A program made the position numbers and the translations under genes. 64,000 nucleotides of DNA from a virus, in IMG/VR virus record IMGVR_UViG_3300032046_000014, positions 20,304-84,303 of that record; one strand, 5' to 3'. Under the pieces are notes generated by a model. That model saw nothing but the letters and a program-made list of their open reading frames with translations. It was not told the DNA's origin and did not search any database. This document shows positions 1-8,617 of this stretch, in pieces. The number at the start of each line of letters is the position of its first letter. Position 1 is the first letter of the stretch.

Positions 1-822
1 CAACCATCGATGCACAAAAGGATAGACACCGTAAGTCATTGCTTCGAAGATGGACTGATGATAACCTTCCTGCATACTGTTACTGATGATGATGTCGAGT
101 CCTTTCAAGAATTCTTTGTATCGGTCCGGTTTCATGTAATTATGAAAAATGATAGGATCAGTTGGTAGTCCTAAACTCTGGATTGTCGCTGCAAACTCTT
201 TTATCATGCTGAAATATTCTAGACTTTCTGCTATTCGCCATGTTGAAGGTGTGCTTCGAATATGCAGCTGCCAGTTAGCATCATAGCCACCGCGTTTTGT
301 TTGCTCGAGCAAATCATAAAAGGTCTCGATTGTAGTGTAGATCCGTTTCCGTGGCAGTCCTGTAATAGCAATGAGTCCGATATTATGACCGAAAACTTGT
401 TTCGGCGTTTTTGTAGGTTCAATATCTACACCGATATTTAAGAAATGGACTTGCGCTGGACTTGGAAGATCTTCCCTTTGAAATCGTGAAAACTGAGGCG
501 ACGAGCAGACCAACTGTACCTTTGACCAGTCAATCTCATGCATCCATGCTTCATACACTTCTAACCCGTGAAGCCTAGCGGTGATCCGGCATTCTCGAGC
601 CATTCGAGTGCCCCATACTAGAGGCGGATTGCAGAAGTCAAAAAATGCATAATCAGCCCACTGCATCAGTTCACAAACATTTATCCTGTTGATAGTCTCG
701 TTGGAGCCGAACATTGTTCTTTTGACTGTGCAGTGACGCTGGGCAAGCTCTGCTAATACTGGGGGAAGAAAGGTTTCGTTGTATGCTATAACCGCAACTT
801 TAGAGGAAGCCAAAACTTTCAA
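1..822 (-). CDS. Glycosyltransferase, GT-B fold, family 4-like (3' end off window)
   Basis: An open frame of 274 codons starts at TTG 822 and runs off the left edge, so the C-terminus is missing. It begins MKVLASSKVAVIAYNETF, typical of a GT-B N-terminal Rossmann domain, and ends near the window edge with ISNSMQEGYHQSIFEAMTYG, which matches the E-x7-E nucleotide-sugar site of family 4 glycosyltransferases. The TTG overlaps the stop of the upstream small gene (TTGA), so the two are probably co-translated. Known family role: transfer of a sugar from a nucleotide donor to protein, lipid or glycan. Inference: modification of virion or host surface glycans. The donor and acceptor cannot be read from the sequence. 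Confidence 0.85.
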   Translation of the reverse strand, partial: MKVLASSKVAVIAYNETFLPPVLAELAQRHCTVKRTMFGSNETINRINVCELMQWADYAFFDFCNPPLVWGTRMARECRITARLHGLEVYEAWMHEIDWSKVQLVCSSPQFSRFQREDLPSPAQVHFLNIGVDIEPTKTPKQVFGHNIGLIAITGLPRKRIYTTIETFYDLLEQTKRGGYDANWQLHIRSTPSTWRIAESLEYFSMIKEFAATIQSLGLPTDPIIFHNYMKPDRYKEFLKGLDIIISNSMQEGYHQSIFEAMTYGVYPFVHRWL

Positions 823-1031
823 CCGAGCTTTGCCTGCAGATCAGACGTCTTAACGTGAACTGCCATGCCTCTAGTATATTGGCCGGTGATGTTCTCGCTT
901 GAGGAGCTTGTTATTTGCACGTCTTCGCCTTCAGGGCTTTGACCCTTGAGGATCACCGTGTACTTTTCTTTTTCTTCATCTTCAATTTTCTTCTTTACTA
1001 TTACATCCAACTCCAAATCATTCAGCCTCAA
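819..1031 (-). CDS. Small hypothetical beta-rich protein
   Basis: A 70-residue protein starting MRLNDLELDVIVKKK, acidic and lysine-rich at the N-terminus, then alternating hydrophobic strands (YTVILKGQ, MAVHVK) suggesting a small beta barrel. No motif I recognise. It is directly upstream of the glycosyltransferase with a TTGA overlap, so the two share a transcript. It diverges from the plus-strand gene that starts near 1098, with a shared promoter region at about 1032-1070. Confidence 0.6.
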   Translation of the reverse strand: MRLNDLELDVIVKKKIEDEEKEKYTVILKGQSPEGEDVQITSSSSENITGQYTRGMAVHVKTSDLQAKLG

Positions 1032-1056
1032 AACTTATTCAATTATCAACGGAAAG

Positions 1057-1068
1057 CCTTTATATGAC
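1057..1068 (+). promoter_or_regulatory. Archaeal TATA promoter
   Basis: GGAAAGCCTTTATATGAC carries an archaeal BRE/TATA arrangement. A start of transcription about 25 bases further on falls near 1088, just before ATG 1098, which fits a nearly leaderless mRNA. Confidence 0.5.
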
Positions 1069-1097
1069 TTGCGATGAGTTCTTCTCTGCGAACCGAT

Positions 1098-1394
1098 ATG
1101 ACAGAAATAGACCGAGCCTGCGAACACTGTGGAAAAGTCACGAAGCATACCGTTACGCCTTTCTATATACCTTCAGTAAACCCAACAATTATCAGCTCGT
1201 CAAACAAGAGCATTGATCTTACAGGAAGAAGCGGACCCCCCGTGACTGTAACAAATACTCTGCCGCAGACCATAGAATATAAATGTAAAGAATGCGGCCA
1301 CCTTACAGTTGAGGCTGGCCCAATTCAAAAGCAATCCGGGGATGATGCTTTTTCTGGTTTGAAACGGGGCTCGGACTGGACGGAGCCAAAATAG
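1098..1394 (+). CDS. Zinc-binding hypothetical protein
   Basis: A 98-residue protein beginning MTEIDRACEHCGKVTKHTV. It has CEHC near the N-terminus and CKEC near residue 75, a two-knuckle zinc-ribbon pattern separated by a long Ser/Thr-rich linker. An in-frame ATG at 1074 would add eight residues, but the TATA box at 1059-1065 puts transcription start downstream of it, so 1098 is preferred. Function unknown; zinc ribbons of this size often bind nucleic acid or protein. Confidence 0.6.
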   Translation: MTEIDRACEHCGKVTKHTVTPFYIPSVNPTIISSSNKSIDLTGRSGPPVTVTNTLPQTIEYKCKECGHLTVEAGPIQKQSGDDAFSGLKRGSDWTEPK

Positions 1395-1407
1395 TTCGGT
1401 AGACCAT

Positions 1408-1421
1408 AAGCCTTAAAATTC
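1408..1421 (+). promoter_or_regulatory. TATA-type promoter, CATAAG-CTTAAAA class
   Basis: CCATAAGCCTTAAAATTC resembles CATAACCCTTTAAAACAC at 2401-2418 and CCATAACACTAAAAACAC at 4395-4412. All three sit 30-50 bases before a plus-strand gene start, suggesting one promoter class for this left block. Confidence 0.5.
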
Positions 1422-1449
1422 CTCATAACCTTTTTGAATAGCAGTTCAT

Positions 1450-1920
1450 GTGAGAAAAATGGACGTCTCAGAAGTCTTATCCTATATCGGTTCTGCCATC
1501 GGTGTCATCGTGGCAATAGCATCTTTTATTGTTGCGCGCGCGCGTGCTTCTGTGACTGACACGAGAGAGCTTGAGCATCGTCTTACACAGCTGGAAACTA
1601 ATCAGTTCACAAAAGAGGATCGCCAATGTCTGCGAGATAATGATTTGAAGATGAAGCTATTCTGGGGAGTCGTTGAAAAAGAGTTTCCTAAGCTATTGAA
1701 GCAGCATCGAACCCCGATGGTTGACAAGCTTCTAACTAAGGCCGCAATGGGACTCGACAAACTCACTCCGAACGAAACTTCAAAATTGATGAAAGCCCTG
1801 GATAACGAATTCAATATAGCTGTATCCCAAAAGAATCCACGTCGGGCTCTTATGATTGCTTTCTACCTTAAAGTTATGGAGTTCAAGAATGGCATCAGAC
1901 TATCAAGAGCCTGTGTGTAA
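1450..1920 (+). CDS. Membrane-anchored hypothetical protein
   Basis: The 156-residue product has a transmembrane segment at about residues 10-30 (VLSYIGSAIGVIVAIASFIV), followed by a charged helical region with a heptad-like stretch (RELEHRLTQLETNQF) and a C-terminal helical domain. GTG 1450 or ATG 1459 could start it; neither has a strong ribosome site and the promoter at 1408-1421 fits a short leader. Function unknown. Confidence 0.6.
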   Translation: MRKMDVSEVLSYIGSAIGVIVAIASFIVARARASVTDTRELEHRLTQLETNQFTKEDRQCLRDNDLKMKLFWGVVEKEFPKLLKQHRTPMVDKLLTKAAMGLDKLTPNETSKLMKALDNEFNIAVSQKNPRRALMIAFYLKVMEFKNGIRLSRACV

Positions 1921-1956
1921 AGGCATTAATAGTTTACTGATATATATTGCAAGAGC

Positions 1957-2391
1957 ATGTCTCTTCTGATCCAAATAGAACTTTATGATGACATGCATGG
2001 CAGTTTGGGAAGACGACATTTCCTAGCTCAGAACAACATAATTCCTGAGCCCAAACAAGTAATTCACGCAGTAAACTACTCCTATCAGACAAACGATACA
2101 ATCATAGAAGTCTATTTGGATCAGCTCTGCAGAGCAGCCGCTTTCCATTATCCGCTTCAGTATATGGGTGTGGTTATTGCAATGCTTACCGAAGATTTGC
2201 TTGCCCAGATAATTCTGGCTGAACTTCAGTTTCCTCATGATGTCACGGGACCCTCAAGTTTTCTGGCAGCCAGCATCGTAGATGATGCTGTAGAATCCAT
2301 TCTTCTCAGACAGAGTTTCAGCAAAAAAATCAGGGAGAAAGCATTGCCACGGGTTCTGGCCCGATACTCTCCTGATGAACGTTTTGTTTGA
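1957..2391 (+). CDS. Hypothetical protein
   Basis: A 144-residue protein beginning MSLLIQIELYDDMHGSLGRR. It has mixed alpha/beta composition and a long hydrophobic helix around residues 65-90, but no cysteine pairs or known motif. TATA-like TGATATATATTG at 1938-1949 precedes the ATG closely. It lies between two unknown genes on the same strand. Confidence 0.55.
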   Translation: MSLLIQIELYDDMHGSLGRRHFLAQNNIIPEPKQVIHAVNYSYQTNDTIIEVYLDQLCRAAAFHYPLQYMGVVIAMLTEDLLAQIILAELQFPHDVTGPSSFLAASIVDDAVESILLRQSFSKKIREKALPRVLARYSPDERFV

Positions 2392-2400
2392 CGCTGCATC

Positions 2401-2418
2401 ATAACCCTTTAAAACACT
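2401..2418 (+). promoter_or_regulatory. TATA-type promoter
   Basis: CATAACCCTTTAAAACAC lies about 40 bases before GTG 2453 and matches the promoter at 1408. Transcription would begin near 2438, leaving room for the ribosome site at about 2440. Confidence 0.5.
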
Positions 2419-2452
2419 TACAGATACAGAAGTCAGGGAAGAGGTTGCTAAA

Positions 2453-3379
2453 GTGGATTCAACGCAGAAACTCTATCTTTTCAACGGTGAAACCTACATC
2501 GTGGTTCCCGAGTCAGCATGGCTAGACGAGCTGAAATCAAACCCGCTGGGCCCCACGGCAATCCATGCCCTGGAAGACCCGCTTATTCAGAAAGGCTGGA
2601 CCAAGCTTCTAGGAGTACAGAACCCGAACAATCATGCTTACACGAGCGAATGGTTTTTCGCTGAAACAGGCACACATCTACGGGTCCTGGTTGATGAACA
2701 AGGTCAATTAACCGTTGACGGAGCACCTGTAGGATCGACTACTACAGGTGAAGCAGTGAAAACACTGCAGAAGATCTCTGAAGAGAAAACCGGCAAATGG
2801 ATAACAGCTGTCCAGGAAGTCAAAGATGCAAATGGTACGCCGATTGTTGTGAAAAGAAAAATCTTCATTCCCACTGACAAACTGCGCAAACCACAGATCT
2901 TCGCTCCCGGCAAAGATGCACGTTTGCCGGAACATATAACCAGGATCGGCGCGGAAAAAGGCGGTCCCCATCCTACCATGGATGTTATGACTTCACAGAA
3001 AATGGATGCGATGAACCAGCTTCTCGGCATCTATACGCCTATACTTTTGAAGGAGCAACCGAGCCCCCAAGAAATGTTGCGGCGCTGCAGTTGCATGTTG
3101 GAAATGGCTGAAAAAGAAGAAAATGAAGAAGAACGGCAGCGACTCTGCGAAACAATTGAAAGAGAACTAGCAGCTCTTGAGGCAATGCAGAAGTCTTTGA
3201 AACCAAGCCAACTGAAACCTTTCGTCGGCGACGAAGCAAAAGACAGAGACAAATACCGAAAACTGGCAGACCAAACTGATGATCCGAAAGAAAAGAAAAC
3301 CCTGACGGAGATCAGCCGGCAAGAAGGAGAACACAACGAGAAAATCCGACAGATGATCGCAAGGTCACATGAACAATAG
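2453..3379 (+). CDS. Hypothetical protein with C-terminal coiled coil
   Basis: A 308-residue protein starting at GTG 2453, eight bases after a GAGGT ribosome site. The N-terminal 150 residues are mixed alpha/beta (LYLFNGETYIVVPESAWL). From about residue 195 it is strongly helical and charged with heptads (QEMLRRCSCMLEMAEKEENE), suggesting oligomerisation. Its place before a small beta protein and a neck-like protein suggests a structural role, which is inference. No family recognised. Confidence 0.6.
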   Translation: MDSTQKLYLFNGETYIVVPESAWLDELKSNPLGPTAIHALEDPLIQKGWTKLLGVQNPNNHAYTSEWFFAETGTHLRVLVDEQGQLTVDGAPVGSTTTGEAVKTLQKISEEKTGKWITAVQEVKDANGTPIVVKRKIFIPTDKLRKPQIFAPGKDARLPEHITRIGAEKGGPHPTMDVMTSQKMDAMNQLLGIYTPILLKEQPSPQEMLRRCSCMLEMAEKEENEEERQRLCETIERELAALEAMQKSLKPSQLKPFVGDEAKDRDKYRKLADQTDDPKEKKTLTEISRQEGEHNEKIRQMIARSHEQ

Positions 3380-3390
3380 GAGAATGAGAA

Positions 3391-3642
3391 GTGTCAGCTC
3401 AAACTCCCCAAGTTGTCAGAGACTCAGCAGGCATCGTAGGCTATTATGTCATTTTGGAAGTTGTTGTTTCCACGGGCGACACGTTTAAGGTGCAACAGCT
3501 TGCAAGTATCAGCGGAGTCGCAGCTCTCAAAATTGCCGACTGGAGCACAGTCACCTGCACATCTGTAGGTAATGTTGTCACAGTCACTCAGGCGGGACTG
3601 AGCGGTGCAAGGATCGTGGCTGTGGTTGGTGGCCAAAAGTGA
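3391..3642 (+). CDS. Small beta-rich protein, possibly structural
   Basis: An 83-residue, Val/Ala/Thr-rich protein with regularly alternating strands (YYVILEVVVSTGDTF, VGNVVTVTQAGL), no charged catalytic cluster and no cysteine pairs. This composition is common for virion surface or decoration proteins. GTG 3391 follows AGGAGAATGAGA. The next gene starts inside its stop (GTGA). Confidence 0.55.
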   Translation: MSAQTPQVVRDSAGIVGYYVILEVVVSTGDTFKVQQLASISGVAALKIADWSTVTCTSVGNVVTVTQAGLSGARIVAVVGGQK

Positions 3643-4391
3643 CCCTTTTCCCCGGAGCAAAGACTCTTTCTTCAAGCGTCTATCTTAACCCGCATTTCCA
3701 ACAAGAAGCATATCAACCAAAATATTGCACTCTCGAGGACTTCGAAGATTATTATCAAGCAGACGTAACTGCAGATACTGTGCCAACTGTTTCGCAGGCC
3801 CTTAAACTACTACAGATCGGGGAAGCAGAAATCGACTCGCATGAATGGGGAAGATACATTCAGGAAGACGAATACTTAGACGGTCAATATGAAATCCTCA
3901 CCTTCCAATGGCGATACGTCGGCTTCTTCGCCCAAGTCTTTTATCCGCACCACACGAACATTCTACGAGTAATCGACTGCGCTTACAACTCCGGAGGAGT
4001 ACCTTCCAGCGACGCAACCTGGACAAAAGTCACCGAGGGCCCAGCAAACAACAGCAGCTTCGTAGTGCTGAGAAAACCCAAACTGAAAACCCAGGTGGGA
4101 AGTGCACTTCTTTTCTATTCAAACGTACCCTATCCAGGTCCGCTGCGGCTCAGACTCACGTACGAATACGGAATGGACATCGACAAAGCTTTACTGCGTG
4201 AATGGGCCGGCAAAAAAGCAGCCAAAGATGCATTGGAAATGCGTTCCGCAGCAGAACATGTTAACATCAATCTGGATGCGGGGCCATGGGCCGCTCTGTA
4301 CAAGGCATATGGAGACCGACTTAAAGAACTAGCAAATGACTTGTTCCCGAAGAAAGTGCGCAAAATTTGGGTCTATCCAAGCACAATGTAA
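3639..4391 (+). CDS. Neck/head-tail adaptor-like protein (tentative)
   Basis: A 250-residue protein. An early segment (CTLEDFEDYYQADVTADTVP) and a C-terminal helical part (KAAKDALEMRSAAEHVNINL, YGDRLKELANDL) resemble phage head-tail connector proteins that begin with a short all-helical unit. A beta-rich middle (LLFYSNVPYPGPLRLRLTYE) follows. It overlaps the small beta protein by four bases. It is distant from the main head cluster, so the assignment is inference; a spike or capsid protein is an alternative. Confidence 0.4.
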   Translation: MTLFPGAKTLSSSVYLNPHFQQEAYQPKYCTLEDFEDYYQADVTADTVPTVSQALKLLQIGEAEIDSHEWGRYIQEDEYLDGQYEILTFQWRYVGFFAQVFYPHHTNILRVIDCAYNSGGVPSSDATWTKVTEGPANNSSFVVLRKPKLKTQVGSALLFYSNVPYPGPLRLRLTYEYGMDIDKALLREWAGKKAAKDALEMRSAAEHVNINLDAGPWAALYKAYGDRLKELANDLFPKKVRKIWVYPSTM

Positions 4392-4441
4392 ACGTCCGCT
4401 AGACCATAACACTAAAAACACAAAACTTCTAAAACAGAACT

Positions 4442-4639
4442 ATGCCAATTCCACAGTTAACATGCCCAAAATGCGACAGCTCTCTCGAACAGGAAATCCG
4501 CGTTTCAAAAATGACCCATATCGTCAAAAATCCGAAGAGATCTACCAAAACCAAACGTGGTTACGTCTATCACTGTCTTCGCTGCAAGACATACTACAAA
4601 CCTGCCATGGCTCTAGTCGAGTGTGTCATAGTCGAATGA
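4442..4639 (+). CDS. Small zinc-ribbon protein
   Basis: A 65-residue protein with CPKC near residue 9 and CLRC near residue 48, separated by a basic stretch (HIVKNPKRSTKTKRG). This is the commonest layout among the tiny zinc proteins of this window. It is read in a different frame from the longer open frame that overlaps it, and its stop overlaps the start of the next gene (ATGA at 4636), which supports both starts. Confidence 0.7.
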   Translation: MPIPQLTCPKCDSSLEQEIRVSKMTHIVKNPKRSTKTKRGYVYHCLRCKTYYKPAMALVECVIVE

Positions 4640-5235
4640 CTCTGTCGCCAGCTTTGATGATGCTCATACCGATTCTGATTGTTCTCGTAACAGCATACTT
4701 CTTACATGAACTGTATATCATCATCAGAAAACTCTCGGCTTTCCAGCTTTCTAGCAGTTGGATAAAAATAGGCACCATAATCCTAGCATTCGCCTTGGCT
4801 GCAGTCTCAGGTATGATGGTGTATCAAAGCACTTTTGAAATATTCGCCGCGTCGATGCTGCTTGTCCCTTCACAAGGAACAATAAAAACTGCTGGCCTTG
4901 ACTTTGGAGTATACTGGGACATCACAGGAACTCAGCCCGTGACTTCTGTTGATTGGGGCACATTGAGCCCGGGAGACCACAAAACCGTGACTTTCTGGGT
5001 GAAAAATCAGGCTGCAATCCCGATTTATTGTGGTGCACAGCCGGACAGTGGAACATGGCAGCCTGCAACTGCAAGCAATTATCTTACGTTGAGCTGGACC
5101 TTTGGCACAAAGTCGCTGGGAGTCTCTATGCTTCGACGCATCAACATGACTCTTACCGTGAGCCCGACCATTAAGGACATCACAATTTTCAGTTTCACCA
5201 TAATAGTCAACGCGCAAGAAACTCCTCTCAGCTGA
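4636..5235 (+). CDS. Membrane-anchored beta-domain protein
   Basis: The 199-residue product has two hydrophobic segments (residues about 5-30 and 45-75) and then an external beta domain with VDWGTLSPGDHKTVTFWVKN and LTLSWTFG. The same layout (TM, then WG-x-L/I, V-x-N, P-I/L, LxW) is seen in the protein at 63217, so the two look paralogous. The frame is open upstream to 4336, but ATG 4636 overlaps the stop of the zinc protein and is preferred. Probable surface protein of the infected cell or virion; role unknown. Confidence 0.6.
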   Translation: MTLSPALMMLIPILIVLVTAYFLHELYIIIRKLSAFQLSSSWIKIGTIILAFALAAVSGMMVYQSTFEIFAASMLLVPSQGTIKTAGLDFGVYWDITGTQPVTSVDWGTLSPGDHKTVTFWVKNQAAIPIYCGAQPDSGTWQPATASNYLTLSWTFGTKSLGVSMLRRINMTLTVSPTIKDITIFSFTIIVNAQETPLS

Positions 5236-5285
5236 AACCCCACAAATGTTATTTAGTCCCACAGAAGAAGAATAGTTTGACCATT

Positions 5286-5675
5286 ATGCCATCGTTATGG
5301 TTCTGGATAGTCCTATGGCTATGCATTCTAGCAATAGTCATAATTGCTATCTGGTTCGGGAAGCATGTCTCTGTGCCGACGATAACCGTAAACACAAACA
5401 AGGACAGTTACGCCAGGAACGAAGTTGTACAAATCACAGGCACGGTAAAGCAGGGGGCCACCCCCCTTCCAGGAAAGACGGTCAAACTGGCAATCCAAGG
5501 GCCGGGACCTGATGCTTGGTCTTTGCCCGACGCGACCACGGATTCCAACGGCTTATTCAGTACAAGCTGGACCGTCCCCGCTGACGCTGCAAACGGAGAT
5601 TATACCCTGAATGTTTCGTGTTTAGGTTCGTCGGCTAGTAAGACCTTCAGACCGGACCAGATGGCAATCAACTAA
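5286..5675 (+). CDS. Membrane-anchored Ig-like domain protein
   Basis: A 129-residue protein with one N-terminal transmembrane helix (about residues 3-24) and an Ig-like/MG2-type beta sandwich: a strand with YARNEVVQITGTVKQ, then GKTVKLAIQGP, DSNGLFSTSWTVP and GDYTLNVSCLG. This pattern is known from alpha-2-macroglobulin MG2 and bacterial Ig-like repeats. A TTG at 5277 could add three residues. A TATA-like GTTATTTAGTCCC at 5246-5258 gives a short leader. It is probably displayed outside the cell. Confidence 0.6.
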   Translation: MPSLWFWIVLWLCILAIVIIAIWFGKHVSVPTITVNTNKDSYARNEVVQITGTVKQGATPLPGKTVKLAIQGPGPDAWSLPDATTDSNGLFSTSWTVPADAANGDYTLNVSCLGSSASKTFRPDQMAIN

Positions 5676-5682
5676 AGGTATA

Positions 5683-5712
5683 AACTCCATCGAACAAAAA
5701 AAGAAGGGAGTT
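5683..5712. terminator. Inverted repeat between convergent genes
   Basis: AACTCC at 5683-5688 and GGAGTT at 5707-5712 can pair around an A-rich loop, between the plus gene ending at 5675 and the minus gene ending at 5720. It probably serves as a terminator for either strand; the stem is short. Confidence 0.35.
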
Positions 5713-5719
5713 ACTGAGT

Positions 5720-5983
5720 TTACTCTTCTTCTATGTAGGCTTCGATTTTGGCGAGCAGTTTCAGTATGGATTTCGAGAGCATCATTAGTGTCCCGATGAT
5801 GAGGATGAACACTGTCAGGATGATCCAGTTCACCCATGTCATCATGGTAGCGGTTTCAGCTTGCAGTGCAGGCACTACGACGTATGCTCCGTAGAGAAAG
5901 TTAAGTGCCAAGCCGAAGATCGTCCAGAGCAGTAGAATCAGTGTTTTCAAGCCTTTAGGGATTCCTTTTCCATTTTCTGACAA
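5720..5983 (-). CDS. Small two-TM membrane protein (holin-like candidate)
   Basis: Starting at TTG 5983 the product is 87 residues with two transmembrane segments (LKTLILLLWTIFGLALNFLY and WVNWIILTVFILIIGTLMML) and an acidic C-terminal tail. The frame is open to ATG 6013, but a TATA box (AAAAGTTAAATAGA, complement of 6013-6026) lies on top of that codon, so the internal TTG fits better. Its size and topology match holins, and it lies at the end of the tail module, but function is inference. Confidence 0.5.
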   Translation of the reverse strand: MSENGKGIPKGLKTLILLLWTIFGLALNFLYGAYVVVPALQAETATMMTWVNWIILTVFILIIGTLMMLSKSILKLLAKIEAYIEEE

Positions 5984-6095
5984 AATGATCCCTGAAGAAC
6001 CATCGTGTAGCATCTATTTAACTTTTGTTGAGCAACCATAGGGTTTTGCGGGAAAACGAAAAGAGTCTATTATTCCGTTCACTGTTCTGAGAAAC

Positions 6096-6112
6096 GCAAA
6101 ACTTATATCATG
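6096..6112 (+). promoter_or_regulatory. Archaeal promoter for wHTH gene
   Basis: CGCAAAACTTATATCATG has a BRE-like A-rich element and a TATA box about 38 bases before ATG 6138. A start near 6127 leaves a short leader with the GGTGA ribosome site at 6133. Confidence 0.55.
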
Positions 6113-6137
6113 AATATACGTTTTATCATTTGGTGAA

Positions 6138-6407
6138 ATGATGCTGCTTAACACAGACCTTGTCCGAGAAGTAGTGAATGAACTTATTAAAGAGGATCGA
6201 GAGTTTCATTCAACCGAATTGGCTGAAGCATTGGGCAAAAGGATTGGTATGGTCATAAAAGTAGATACCGCCAGATACTGGGCGAACAAGTTCACTCTTG
6301 ATGGGTTGCTTGAGAGACGCCCGATCAATAAAAAACTTCGAGTCTACCGCAGAAGAAAAGGCATAGATCTTTCTTCATCATTGACAGTTCAGAAACCATC
6401 TAATTAA
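6138..6407 (+). CDS. Winged-helix DNA-binding regulator
   Basis: An 89-residue protein. Residues 5-70 form a wHTH pattern: helix (DLVREVVNELIKED), helix (STELAEALGKRIG), recognition helix (VDTARYWANKFTLDGLLERR) and basic wing (NKKLRVYRRRKG). GGTGA lies just before ATG 6138. It converges on the fibre gene and has its own promoter, so it is likely a local transcription regulator. Target unknown. Confidence 0.7.
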   Translation: MMLLNTDLVREVVNELIKEDREFHSTELAEALGKRIGMVIKVDTARYWANKFTLDGLLERRPINKKLRVYRRRKGIDLSSSLTVQKPSN

Positions 6408-8617
6408 CTATCAGTGTAACCCTTATATAATCCTTTGACGAAATGCAGAGTTCTTGTTCCACCGCCAACCTTTGCGACATCTACATCTCCATCCCATCCG
6501 TCAAGCCTCGCATCTGGAACAGTGCCGCTGCTGAGATCGGATGCGCTCAAATCAACATTATGCACTGCCCTAGCAGAACTGATTATTTCCGTTCCCTGTA
6601 TCTGCAATGAGCTCGCATTCACTACAGCTGAAGAAGCATCTAACGTCGTGATTATTACAAGCGTATTGAATTTGCCGCTATAACCACGTATGTAAGACCA
6701 TCTATAACTATCATTCCCCAATGCTCTAGCATTATCTGTAAGGGGCAACCAATCAGCATTGACGCCGGCAAGAACTTGAAGCTGATTAAATCTTCCTGTT
6801 TCCGCTCTGATCATCGACCAGCGATAATCATCCTTGCCTAAAGAATAGACATTATCCACACCTGGATAGAGAGACTCGAAAACCTTGCCATAAAGGTAGA
6901 GGTCCATCAGATGAAGTTCTTTCCATCTACGCGGGGGCATTCCCAAATCAAAAGTTTCGTCGCTGTCGGGTATGAAATCATTAGCGGAAGCAATAACGGG
7001 CGCGTTAAGAAGGATTTTGCTGTTCGCAGCGAGAAGAAGTTCGCCGTAGAGCCGTGGATTCTGCAGTGTGAGCAGATTTCCCGTGTACATTAGCACTGTC
7101 TGCGGAGTTTCTTCTGTATCCTTGAAAGCTAGATATCCCGAGTTCTCGAAAGTCAGCACTCCTCTAAACGCCATGTCCATTATGTATAAGCGTCGCCAGT
7201 AGGCGTCCTCACGTCCCAGATCATACATATCGCCTGCCAGAGGCACTATATTATAACAGTCGAATTCTGTTCCCCATTTGGCTTGAAACTCCATTCTTGA
7301 ATCAGTTACATTCCAGAGTTTGAAAGCGTCAATTCCTAATGCGATGACTACGGTTTTTCCGCCGGGAGCCGCGTTTCTCAGTCTGAAAATGTCCGTGGTG
7401 GTTGCTGTTATGTCAACAGTATTCGGTGTTCCACGGCTGTTATCGTCAACAATCAGTCGAGGAATGATTTTCAATCCTCTTGACTGGTCGCTCTGGGCTG
7501 GACTGTCAGCTCTCATGAAGGTGAGATTTTGATTATCAATTAGTTCCGTGTATGGTGGTGGCGGATGGCCTGCGCCAACATCAAAGTCAGCATGGCAGTC
7601 TTGGAGAATGTTGCTTTTGCTTTCTTTTCCTGCTGCTTGATACCAGCTGCTTTCTTTTGTGCCGATCCAGCTGGCATCATGCTCGTCGAAAAGGTCTATT
7701 CCTATGAGGTAATGAGTCCATTCAATGTCTAAGAATCTGTGTTGGCAGTTGTATCCGTGGATTCTGATGAAGAACGCATTGTAGGGTGCTTCGTCATTGC
7801 TTTGATTGCCAACTTTGATGGCTGCATTTGTGGTTTTGGAGATTACAATGTCGTCTCCCCAACACCAGTCACACTGACAGTCAATAGCGGTTGCTATCTG
7901 GTATTCTCCTTCTATTCGAATATTTTTTAATTCTTTAGAATTTCCCTTCAAAGAACTATAGGCCAGATTGATTGCGCTTTCGCTTGCATATCCGGTGAGG
8001 GCTATTACTTTCAGTTGAGCAAAGTCACAGTTGCCAACGCGAATGTGGCCTTTGGCTGAGGTATTCGTGTTTTTGATGGCAATATTTTCTATGTCAACAT
8101 TATTCTTTTTTCCGCTTTCAGTCTTTTCTCTTATTGCATAGTCTGTACCGGTGTAGGTGATGTTCGGTATTATGGTTCCGCCGCCGCCTAGCACAGTATT
8201 GCTCAAGATTAGGATGTTGTCCTTCCATAGAATCGGCGCATTGGTTATAATTGGATCGCGTATGAACAGTATCCCATAGGACATCCGATTGATACAAGCA
8301 TTTGCAACTGCAGCTGCATCTGTTCCATCGATTCCGCCTTCATTGTCTGCTCCTCCAAATTCAAGTCGAAGTGCTTCACCATTTATCCCACAGTAATAAC
8401 CGCCTTCTTCGATGAGTAAATAGGATTCTGCAATCATACTATATGTTGTCATATCCCCGATTTTTCCCACTACTTCAGGCCGGTTGGAGTCAGCATCGCT
8501 GAAAATCAGTGCAAGTTGATCGCCTGGAATGAAGTCTGCTTCGCTCTGAACTCTATAATCCGTGTATGGAGCCGTATTGACCTTGCTGCGATAGACTCTT
8601 ACAGTATAGGTTTTCAT
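6404..8617 (-). CDS. Tail fibre / spike protein with repeat shaft
   Basis: A 737-residue protein at the end of the tail operon. The N-terminal part contains repeated strand patterns typical of a right-handed beta helix (ILWKDNILILSNTVLGGG, VDIENIAIKNTNTS, LKVIALTGYASESAINLAYS). The C-terminal half carries four repeats of the form LG-x4-YRW-x2-I: DLGREDAYWRRLYIMD, DLGMPPRRWKELHLMD, SLGKDDYRWSMIRAE and ALGNDSYRWSYIRG, about 55-65 residues apart. Such repeats are known in phage tail fibres. It probably makes first contact with the host surface. It overlaps the hub gene by four bases. Confidence 0.75.
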   Translation of the reverse strand: MKTYTVRVYRSKVNTAPYTDYRVQSEADFIPGDQLALIFSDADSNRPEVVGKIGDMTTYSMIAESYLLIEEGGYYCGINGEALRLEFGGADNEGGIDGTDAAAVANACINRMSYGILFIRDPIITNAPILWKDNILILSNTVLGGGGTIIPNITYTGTDYAIREKTESGKKNNVDIENIAIKNTNTSAKGHIRVGNCDFAQLKVIALTGYASESAINLAYSSLKGNSKELKNIRIEGEYQIATAIDCQCDWCWGDDIVISKTTNAAIKVGNQSNDEAPYNAFFIRIHGYNCQHRFLDIEWTHYLIGIDLFDEHDASWIGTKESSWYQAAGKESKSNILQDCHADFDVGAGHPPPPYTELIDNQNLTFMRADSPAQSDQSRGLKIIPRLIVDDNSRGTPNTVDITATTTDIFRLRNAAPGGKTVVIALGIDAFKLWNVTDSRMEFQAKWGTEFDCYNIVPLAGDMYDLGREDAYWRRLYIMDMAFRGVLTFENSGYLAFKDTEETPQTVLMYTGNLLTLQNPRLYGELLLAANSKILLNAPVIASANDFIPDSDETFDLGMPPRRWKELHLMDLYLYGKVFESLYPGVDNVYSLGKDDYRWSMIRAETGRFNQLQVLAGVNADWLPLTDNARALGNDSYRWSYIRGYSGKFNTLVIITTLDASSAVVNASSLQIQGTEIISSARAVHNVDLSASDLSSGTVPDARLDGWDGDVDVAKVGGGTRTLHFVKGLYKGYTDS

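Noticed and set aside
4336-4635. N-terminal extension of the membrane protein at 4636
   Set aside because: The extended frame overlaps the zinc-ribbon gene at 4442 and reads low-quality protein; ATG 4636 overlaps that gene's stop in the usual ATGA manner.
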